DNA from: an uncultured Opitutia bacterium
Lineage (GTDB): Bacteria > Verrucomicrobiota > Verrucomicrobiia > Opitutales > UBA953
NCBI GenBank assembly: GCA_903879465.1
Contig: CAIRLQ010000088.1
Location: 1-6,553, forward strand
DNA length: 6,553 nucleotides
Direction: 5' to 3'
Under the pieces are notes generated by a model. The model worked only from the letters and a program-made list of their open reading frames with translations, was not told the origin of the DNA and made no database searches. Both the position numbers and the translations under genes were made by a program. This document shows positions 1-5,148 of this stretch, in pieces (the first letter of the stretch is position 1; each line of letters begins with the position of its first letter).

Positions 1-142
1 CCGAATTCGGCTTCTTGGGCGTACGGATCATGACCTGCACGCAGACGCCGCGGCGGAAGGGCGAGTTATTCAAGGCAGGCGACTTCGACTTGGCCTTGGG
101 TTGGACACGCGGTTTACGGACGAGCTGGTTGATGGTAGGCAT
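1..142 (-). CDS. rpsL: 30S ribosomal protein S12, N-terminal 47 residues (runs off left edge)
   Basis: S12 is a small-subunit protein at the decoding centre that affects translational accuracy. Read on the minus strand from the ATG at 142-140, the translation opens MPTINQLVRKPR and continues through AKSKSPAL and RRGVC to TPKKPNS. These are hallmark S12 blocks and align with E. coli S12 without gaps. The lysine pair at 43-44, where E. coli streptomycin-resistance substitutions occur, is the wild-type KK. The segment just before it reads VQVMIR instead of the E. coli form TRVYTT; I associate that variant with PVC-group bacteria, from memory. The remaining roughly 75-80 residues lie outside the window. 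By the usual gene order rpsG and fusA may follow, but that cannot be seen. A short Shine-Dalgarno sits just upstream, and the gene is divergent from the TPR gene. Confidence 0.96.
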   Translation of the reverse strand, partial: MPTINQLVRKPRVQPKAKSKSPALNNSPFRRGVCVQVMIRTPKKPNS

Positions 143-144
143 GG

Positions 145-149
145 ACCTC
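145..149 (-). promoter_or_regulatory. Ribosome binding site of rpsL
   Basis: On the minus strand GAGGT ends two bases before the rpsL ATG. It matches the core of the anti-Shine-Dalgarno complement, with short spacing. It supports the chosen start, as does the S12 homology beginning directly at that codon. It is one of only two recognisable Shine-Dalgarno sequences in the window. Confidence 0.6.
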
Positions 150-175
150 GGTAAATAGGGAAAAGAGTGTTTGGG

Positions 176-198
176 CATAGGGGTCGAGGCCCCTCATG
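176..198 (-). promoter_or_regulatory. Imperfect hairpin in the rpsL leader
   Basis: The arms AGGGG (179-183) and CCCCT (190-194) pair around a six-base loop. CAT (176-178) and ATG (196-198) extend the stem past a single unpaired base at 195, giving about eight base pairs. If rpsL is transcribed from further upstream, the structure lies in its untranslated leader, starting 33 bases before the start codon. There is no adjacent T-run, so it does not look like an intrinsic terminator. A regulatory role is only a possibility. Confidence 0.3.
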
Positions 199-256
199 CA
201 AGAGGAAAGTGCTTAGGTTTTAAGGTTTCTTTACTCGACTACCTCCAACCTGCCAC

Positions 257-276
257 TCCCGCCTTTTTTGGCGGGA
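257..276. repeat. Perfect 7-bp inverted repeat with T6 spacer in the divergent intergenic region
   Basis: TCCCGCC at 257-263 and GGCGGGA at 270-276 are exact reverse complements, separated by six T on the plus strand (six A on the minus). The element lies 38 bp before the TPR start and 114 bp upstream of the rpsL start, so it could act on either gene as an operator or an RNA hairpin. The T-run is in the loop and not after the stem, so it is not a normal intrinsic terminator in either direction. Confidence 0.4.
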
Positions 277-314
277 CAATTCCAGTGCCCACGCCATTAC
301 TCAAAACCCCTCTC

Positions 315-2111
315 ATGCTCCCCCCTCGCCCGCTCTTCGCTCTTCTTCTCGGGATGTCATGCCTTCAGGGATGGGCCCAGGCTGCTCCCGCCCTTGGAGC
401 CCCCCCAGTGCTGGCCCCGGCACCCAAACCAACCGATGCCTCCAAAAATGACGATACAGATGCCGAAACCATCATTTTAGCAGGTATTCCATCACTGAAA
501 GACAGGGAGTCCATCCTGAGTTATGCCCGCCAAACGTACATCAAAGCGGACTTAATCAAAGACCCGACGATCAAACAGATGGTCCGGCTTGCCCTGACCA
601 AAATCGAGGACCAGCCAGACAAAGTAGCCGCGCTTCGCCAAGAATACCTCAACCAGCTCGCAGAATACTTCACCAAGCAGGCAATGGAAGCCCAGGCCCT
701 CAACCAGCAGGCCGACGCGCTGCGCTTGATAGAAGCCGCCGTGCGCCTCAATCCAGCCAACGCTAAGGCTAAACTATTCTACGCCAACTTCTTACATACA
801 TCCATGAATCGCACGGACGACGCGATTCAAACCCTTCGGTACGGGCTGGAGTTCCTTCCCATCGACGACGCGCTCACCAAGGATTATCTCGATCGATACT
901 TCCAGCTACTCCAAGCACGGGAACGGGACCAAGAAGTCATCGACCAAGGCCTGAAGTTACTCCGCGACACCAAGAACGTGCCAGCCCACCTTCGCGAGTC
1001 GCTCTCCCTCGCGGTGGCCACCTCACTCTACTGGACGGGTAAATATCCAGATTCCGTTAACATCATAACAGCCAATAGGTTAGATGATAAACCGAGCGGT
1101 CTTTTACTCAAGGCCCGTGCTCTTTTCGAAGGGGGCAAGACCCTGGAATCCATCAGTTTACTGGAGTCGAAGACCTCCACCTTCAAGGGCAGCGCCCGGG
1201 ATGCGGTCCTCTCCCAGTTGGCCCGCTTCCACATCCTCCTTGGCCAGTCCAAAATGGCCCTTGCCGTCACCGAGGAACGCATCGCCGCCGATGAGAAGGC
1301 TCCCTTCCCCCATATTCAGAAACTGCAGCTGCTCGACCGACTCCGCTTGAAGGATGATTTTGAAAAAGAGCTGCGATTCGTTTTTGAAAAATACGCCAGC
1401 AGCTCCTCCGCGATGATCGCACTCGCGAATTTCGCAGCGGAAAAAGGGTACACCAATCTGACCGTCGCCATCGCGACTTCGGCGGCCAATCATAATCTTG
1501 AGCGTGCGACTTTTGCCGCCCTCCACTTGGAGTCACTGCTCAACAGCGATGACCCAAACCAAGTGATCATCCAATACCAGCAGGTTGTCGCCGCGGACCG
1601 AGGCTTTTTCAAATCCAACGAGCCGATTGTGCAAGCCCTCCTAGGTATCGCCTATCACTCGCGCCGCAAACAGGACGCCGTCAGCGAAAAGCGTGACCAC
1701 GACATCGGTGATCGTTACCTCACCGAGTTCCTGAAAGCGAAAGACCTCGGGCCCGAAGCCTATCGCTCCGTTGGCCGCCACCTTCGTCAAATCCGTGCCA
1801 GTGATTCAGCCGTCCGCATCCTCGAAGCCGGCGTCCTCGCCCATCCGCGACACTCACAACTTCGCGCCGATTATATCAGTGCGCGCATCCTCGCCGGTCA
1901 GACATCCGAATACGGCACCCGTAAATCCGTAGCCGATGAGCTGGAGCTACTTCTCAACATGCGTCGCCCTTCCCCGGTCGTCTGGCAGGACGCTGTGGCC
2001 TGGCTTCGCTCGGAATCAAAGCTGCCGGCTGAACGCGTTCGCCGTCTCGAAGCCAGTATGACCCCCTTGATCCGCAGTAACCTTGACGCCGAAGCCCTCG
2101 CTGGTCGCTGA
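315..2111 (+). CDS. Exported TPR-type repeat protein of unknown function
   Basis: The protein has 598 residues from the ATG at 315. That start is chosen because it puts a signal peptide at the N-terminus: R5, a hydrophobic core LFALLLGM, then AQA followed by AP, with likely cleavage after residue 23. An in-frame TTG at 171 would add 48 non-signal-like residues and run through both intergenic inverted repeats. Residues 26-50 form a Pro/Ala then Asp-rich linker. From about 60 to 590 the chain is almost all helix. TPR-like units are clearest at 119-150 (ADALRLIEAAVRLNPANA), 151-184, 263-286, 297-328 and 482-512; the others are too degenerate to place. There is no catalytic motif and no membrane segment after the signal. 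A periplasmic or envelope scaffold is likely, with the partner unknown. There is no Shine-Dalgarno before the ATG. The stop is seven bases before sufE, suggesting co-transcription. Confidence 0.85.
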   Translation: MLPPRPLFALLLGMSCLQGWAQAAPALGAPPVLAPAPKPTDASKNDDTDAETIILAGIPSLKDRESILSYARQTYIKADLIKDPTIKQMVRLALTKIEDQPDKVAALRQEYLNQLAEYFTKQAMEAQALNQQADALRLIEAAVRLNPANAKAKLFYANFLHTSMNRTDDAIQTLRYGLEFLPIDDALTKDYLDRYFQLLQARERDQEVIDQGLKLLRDTKNVPAHLRESLSLAVATSLYWTGKYPDSVNIITANRLDDKPSGLLLKARALFEGGKTLESISLLESKTSTFKGSARDAVLSQLARFHILLGQSKMALAVTEERIAADEKAPFPHIQKLQLLDRLRLKDDFEKELRFVFEKYASSSSAMIALANFAAEKGYTNLTVAIATSAANHNLERATFAALHLESLLNSDDPNQVIIQYQQVVAADRGFFKSNEPIVQALLGIAYHSRRKQDAVSEKRDHDIGDRYLTEFLKAKDLGPEAYRSVGRHLRQIRASDSAVRILEAGVLAHPRHSQLRADYISARILAGQTSEYGTRKSVADELELLLNMRRPSPVVWQDAVAWLRSESKLPAERVRRLEASMTPLIRSNLDAEALAGR

Positions 2112-2118
2112 TTTTAAG

Positions 2119-2535
2119 ATGTCCCTCGCCGCCAAGCGCGCAGAACTCATCGCCGAACTTGAGCCGTTCGCCGATCACCATGAGCGGTTCCAATACGTCA
2201 TCGACCGGGCTAAGTCTTTACCATCGCTGCCAGCCGAACTGAAACTTGAGATATTTCTCATCGAGGGCTGCACATCGAACCTGTGGCTTATCCCGTCCGT
2301 CGAGAACGGCGTCTGCCGCTTTCGGTGCGATGCCGATTCATTGATCACCCAGGGCGTGGCCTCGCTGGTCTGCGAATTCTACGACGGCGAAAGCCCGCAG
2401 GCCGTGGCCGCAACGGATGCGGACTTTCTCGCCGCCGTCGGCATCACTCAGCATCTCTCACCTAATCGTCGCAACGGGCTAACAAACTTGGTCGGAAAGA
2501 TCCGCGCCTTCGGTCGAACCGCATCAAATCACTGA
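2119..2535 (+). CDS. sufE: SufE-family cysteine desulfurase sulfur acceptor
   Basis: SufE takes persulfide sulfur from a SufS-type cysteine desulfurase onto a conserved cysteine, stimulates the desulfurase, and passes the sulfur to the Fe-S scaffold in the cytoplasm. The 138-residue protein has the family signature around that cysteine (IEGCTSNLWL, C51) and the C-terminal family block TQHLSPNRRNGL (110-121), followed by a closing helix. Both the length and the active-cysteine position match E. coli SufE. Further cysteines are at 66, 70 and 85. I chose the ATG at 2119, seven bases after the TPR stop. An upstream in-frame ATG at 2083 would overlap the TPR gene and add 12 residues lacking family resemblance. 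No SufS, SufBCD or IscS-like gene is visible, so the partner must lie elsewhere. A CsdE-type role (the SufE paralogue) cannot be excluded. Confidence 0.93.
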   Translation: MSLAAKRAELIAELEPFADHHERFQYVIDRAKSLPSLPAELKLEIFLIEGCTSNLWLIPSVENGVCRFRCDADSLITQGVASLVCEFYDGESPQAVAATDADFLAAVGITQHLSPNRRNGLTNLVGKIRAFGRTASNH

Positions 2536-2567
2536 TAGGCCTCATCGGCGGCCCTAAAGAAAGGGTT

Positions 2568-2580
2568 GTTTCCGGGAAAC
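2568..2580. repeat. Short inverted repeat upstream of ctaA
   Basis: GTTTCC (2568-2573) and GGAAAC (2575-2580) are exact reverse complements around a single G. The repeat sits in the 85-bp gap between sufE and ctaA, 40 bp before the ctaA ATG. Its dyad shape would suit a dimeric regulator's operator, but no regulator is nearby and one 13-bp palindrome can arise by chance. Confidence 0.3.
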
Positions 2581-2620
2581 GGATTTGCCCCGAAGACGCT
2601 TATCGAAACACTCTTGGCTG

Positions 2621-3565
2621 ATGAGCTCGCCTGCCCGCACCGCACCCAATCGCCCCTTGTTCGGCTTGTGCCTGCTTGCGCTTCTATGGTCAATCTTGGT
2701 ACTGCAAGCTGGCGGCTTCACGACCAGCATCCACGCAGGCATGGCGTTTCTCGACTGGCCGCTCTCCAACGGCTCTGTCAATCCACCCGGCTGGCTGACT
2801 GAAATCGACAAATTCGCTGAACACTCCCATCGACTCGCCGCGACGGGACTAGGCCTACTCGCCATCGCCATCGCGCTCGCGCACGCCGTACTCGAACCCC
2901 GTCGGCTCGTCCGCCGAGCCGCGTATGCACTCGTCGCACTCGTCGTCCTCCAAGGCGTCCTCGGCGGGCTCCGCGTGCTACTCGATAAACTAAACATCGG
3001 CGGCGATGGCAACTTCAAGGCTGCGGCCTTCGCAGTCGGACATGCGGTGAACGCTCAGCTGACCATCGCCTTGCTCGCCTTCATCGCGCTCACACATAGT
3101 CAGGCCTGGCAACAGTCCGCGAAGAGCGCCCCTAACGACGTCCGCCGCGGCGGCATCGCCGCCATCCTCCTCGTATTCACCGTCATCCTGGCTGGGGCCA
3201 TCATGCGGCAAGGACACTTCACAGCCTGGGTCTCTGGCCCCCAAGAAGGGCTCTTCATCCCTTCCATCGGCACGGGGATTGTTTGGTGGATTAATTTTCT
3301 GCATCGGAGCGGCGCCGTCCTCGCCGGTTTTGCGGTGCTGGGATTCGCGGTGCAACTCGCCCGCCAGCGCTTTCCTCTGCTACGCTGGGCGTCACTGGTG
3401 GCACTGGTCACATTCCAAGTCTTCCTCGGCGTACTGAGCATCCAGCTACCACATAACCCGCACGTCCGCACGGTTCACCTCGTCGTCGGGGCGGCTCTCT
3501 TTTCGACACTCTGCGCAGCGGTAGCCCTGGCCTTCCGACGGGAAGGCCAATTCGCCGACGCCTAA
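2621..3565 (+). CDS. ctaA: Heme A synthase, CtaA/COX15 family
   Basis: This integral membrane enzyme oxidises the C8 methyl of heme O to a formyl group, giving heme A for aa3-type oxidases. The 314-residue protein shows about eight membrane segments (roughly 13-31, 72-92, 100-122, 136-158, 176-196, 216-246, 252-275, 283-306). The family histidines are in place: H70 in EHSHR with E67 three residues before it, H141 (VGHAVNAQL), H228 (FLHRSG) and H286 (TVHLVVGA). They correspond to the heme ligands of B. subtilis CtaA. The first external loop has the family-like FLDWPLSNG. The only cysteines, C17 and C298, are in predicted membrane helices, so the loop Cys pair of Bacillus-type enzymes is absent. 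The start is ATG 2621; a TTG at 2585 would add 12 basic residues. No Shine-Dalgarno is seen. ctaB follows after 66 bp, which supports the assignment. Confidence 0.92.
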   Translation: MSSPARTAPNRPLFGLCLLALLWSILVLQAGGFTTSIHAGMAFLDWPLSNGSVNPPGWLTEIDKFAEHSHRLAATGLGLLAIAIALAHAVLEPRRLVRRAAYALVALVVLQGVLGGLRVLLDKLNIGGDGNFKAAAFAVGHAVNAQLTIALLAFIALTHSQAWQQSAKSAPNDVRRGGIAAILLVFTVILAGAIMRQGHFTAWVSGPQEGLFIPSIGTGIVWWINFLHRSGAVLAGFAVLGFAVQLARQRFPLLRWASLVALVTFQVFLGVLSIQLPHNPHVRTVHLVVGAALFSTLCAAVALAFRREGQFADA

Positions 3566-3631
3566 TCCGACTTTCCGATACACGGACGGATTTACCTTTA
3601 ACCTTTCAGCCAAAACCGCCACCACCTCTGC

Positions 3632-4516
3632 ATGAGCGAACGCGCTGGATCTTTGCCTGCCGCCTACTGGGAGCTGACCAAGCCCCGGCTATCGTTCCTT
3701 TCCGTACTCACTTCGCTCGCAGGCTACTTCTGCAGCGCCCCGGAACAACCGACCGACGCCAAGGTGCTCGTCTCGCTGGCCATCGGCACGGCCCTCGCCG
3801 CCGGCGGATGCGGCGCCATCAATATGTGGTGGGAGAGTGACGCCGACGCCCAGATGGAGCGGACGCGCAATCGCCCCATTCCGGCCGGCATCCTAAAACC
3901 CGGCGCAGTCCTTCTCTTCGGGATGCTACTGCTCTCGCTCGGCGTGGTTCTCGTCTGGAAAGGCACCAACCCGCTCGCCGGCGCCCTGACAGCCGCTACT
4001 GCGATTTCCTATCTCTTTTTCTATACGCCACTAAAGACGATGACGTCTTGGTGTACGCTCGTCGGCTCGCTGCCCGGCGCGATTCCGCCGATCATCGGCA
4101 CCGCCGCCAAACTCGGCCACATCGACCCGATGGGCTGGTTGCTTTTCGGTCTCTTATTCTTCTGGCAAGTCCCCCACTTCATGTCCCTCGCGGTGATGTG
4201 CCGAGATGATTACGCCCGTGGCGGCTTCAAGGTCGCGACGGTCGACGACCCCTCCGGCCGCTCCGCCGCGCGCTGGGCGCTTCTGTTTATCATCCCGATG
4301 CTCTTCGTGGCCGGGGCCATCGCCACGAACTTTTTCCCCCACTGGACCAGCCCCTTTGTGTGGGTCTCCTTCCTGGCCGGAGCCTGGTTCTTTAAACTGA
4401 CATTGGACTTCGCCGTGCCCGACCGGCGTGCCGCCGTCGCCAAGCCCCTGTTTCTGGCCTCGATTCTCTACCTGCCACTGGTCCTGTTGACTCTGACGCT
4501 CAACCGTCTTTTCTAA
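3632..4516 (+). CDS. ctaB: Protoheme IX farnesyltransferase (heme O synthase)
   Basis: CtaB transfers a farnesyl group from farnesyl diphosphate to the heme b vinyl group, making heme O, the substrate of the neighbouring CtaA. The 294-residue membrane protein belongs to the UbiA prenyltransferase superfamily. It carries WELTKPRLS (13-21), the diphosphate/Mg-binding block NMWWESDADAQMERT (64-78) followed by NRPIPAG, then YTPLK (131-135), LVGSLPGAIPPIIG (143-156), WQVPHF (178-183) and the second polar loop RDDYARGG (191-198). About nine hydrophobic segments are visible. In the first motif the position often occupied by Asp is E68, while D70 and D72 are kept; Glu there also occurs in other family members. 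The length is normal for the family. No Shine-Dalgarno precedes the ATG. The stop is five bases before the next start, so the two genes are almost certainly co-transcribed. Confidence 0.96.
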   Translation: MSERAGSLPAAYWELTKPRLSFLSVLTSLAGYFCSAPEQPTDAKVLVSLAIGTALAAGGCGAINMWWESDADAQMERTRNRPIPAGILKPGAVLLFGMLLLSLGVVLVWKGTNPLAGALTAATAISYLFFYTPLKTMTSWCTLVGSLPGAIPPIIGTAAKLGHIDPMGWLLFGLLFFWQVPHFMSLAVMCRDDYARGGFKVATVDDPSGRSAARWALLFIIPMLFVAGAIATNFFPHWTSPFVWVSFLAGAWFFKLTLDFAVPDRRAAVAKPLFLASILYLPLVLLTLTLNRLF

Positions 4517-4521
4517 AGCGC

Positions 4522-5103
4522 ATGGAAACGCGCGCCCAAAAGGCCCGCCTGCGCTCGGAACTCAAGGACCGCCGCACGGCCCTGACGCCCCGCGAACTGC
4601 AGGTCGCCGGCGACGCGGCCGCCCGCCTGATCACCCAATTACCGGAATGGAAACAAGCTAAGACGGTCTGCCTCTACGCTTCGTTTGGCGGAGAGCTTCC
4701 GACTGACGCCCTGATGATAATCGCGCTGCTTGAAGGTAAGCGGCTACTCCTTCCGCGCGTGACCAACAAGACCACCCTGGTTCTCCATGAGGTCACGGAT
4801 GTCGCGATGCTTCAATCTTCCCGCCTAGGCATACGTGAGCCCAAGGCAACCGCCCCGATCGCCCCGCTTACGGAGGCCAGCCTTGTCCTGGTGCCGGGTC
4901 TGGGCTTCGACACCGCCGGGCGCCGTCTCGGCTTTGGCGGTGGATTCTACGACCGCCTCCTGGCTAAACCACCCCGCAAGACCTTCCTCCTCGGTCACGC
5001 CCACGCCTTCCAACTGGTACCGCGCCTGCCGGAGGAAGCCCATGATATTAAAGTTAAGGCAGTCGCCACCCCGCAGGGTGTGATTCGCTGCCGAGTGCGC
5101 TAG
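4522..5103 (+). CDS. ygfA: 5-formyltetrahydrofolate cyclo-ligase
   Basis: This cytoplasmic enzyme uses ATP to convert 5-formyltetrahydrofolate to 5,10-methenyltetrahydrofolate, returning an inhibitory folate to the one-carbon pool. The 193-residue length is typical. The N-terminal basic helix (K7, R9, R11, K15) is where family members bind phosphate. A β-strand VCLYASFGGELPTD (49-62) follows, then LLLPRV (75-80), LGIREP (102-107), and the diagnostic nucleotide/folate loop VPGLGFDTAGRRLGFGGG (124-141) with FYDR (142-145). The C-terminal block HDIKVKAVATP (174-184) matches the usual HD-x-x-x-D/x-AVVT ending. The ATG is five bases after the ctaB stop with only a weak purine run before it, so translational coupling is plausible. 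There is no functional link to heme synthesis that I know of; the linkage looks like operon packing. Confidence 0.94.
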   Translation: METRAQKARLRSELKDRRTALTPRELQVAGDAAARLITQLPEWKQAKTVCLYASFGGELPTDALMIIALLEGKRLLLPRVTNKTTLVLHEVTDVAMLQSSRLGIREPKATAPIAPLTEASLVLVPGLGFDTAGRRLGFGGGFYDRLLAKPPRKTFLLGHAHAFQLVPRLPEEAHDIKVKAVATPQGVIRCRVR

Positions 5104-5136
5104 CAAGTTTGCCAAGCGGGCGGATTTGTGTCCGTT

Positions 5137-5142
5137 GGAGGG
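5137..5142 (+). promoter_or_regulatory. Ribosome binding site of uvrA
   Basis: GGAGGG lies six bases before the ATG at 5149, a near-consensus Shine-Dalgarno at normal spacing. It fixes the uvrA start and contrasts with the preceding five plus-strand genes, which lack a clear one. Confidence 0.75.
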
Positions 5143-5148
5143 TCGCCG

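Noticed and set aside
171..314. Upstream TTG start extending the TPR protein by 48 residues
   Set aside because: The extension crosses both intergenic inverted repeats, lacks signal-peptide character and would bury the good signal sequence that begins at the ATG at 315.
143..314. Promoters for rpsL and the TPR gene
   Set aside because: I looked for -35/-10 pairs on both strands. Only poor matches were found, for example TTGGCG at 268-273 with no good -10 at 17 bp, so none is annotated.
348..362. Possible lipoprotein box ending at C16 of the TPR protein
   Set aside because: The residues before the cysteine are G-M-S, without the usual Leu at -3, and a better signal peptidase I site (AQA) follows.
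2552..2571. Terminator-like CCCT/AGGG stem followed by TTGTTT after sufE
   Set aside because: The stem is only four base pairs and the T-run is interrupted, which is too weak to call an intrinsic terminator.
3695..3860. E68 in the CtaB diphosphate-binding motif as a defect
   Set aside because: D70 and D72 are present, and Glu at this position occurs in other heme O synthases as I recall them, so the enzyme is probably normal.
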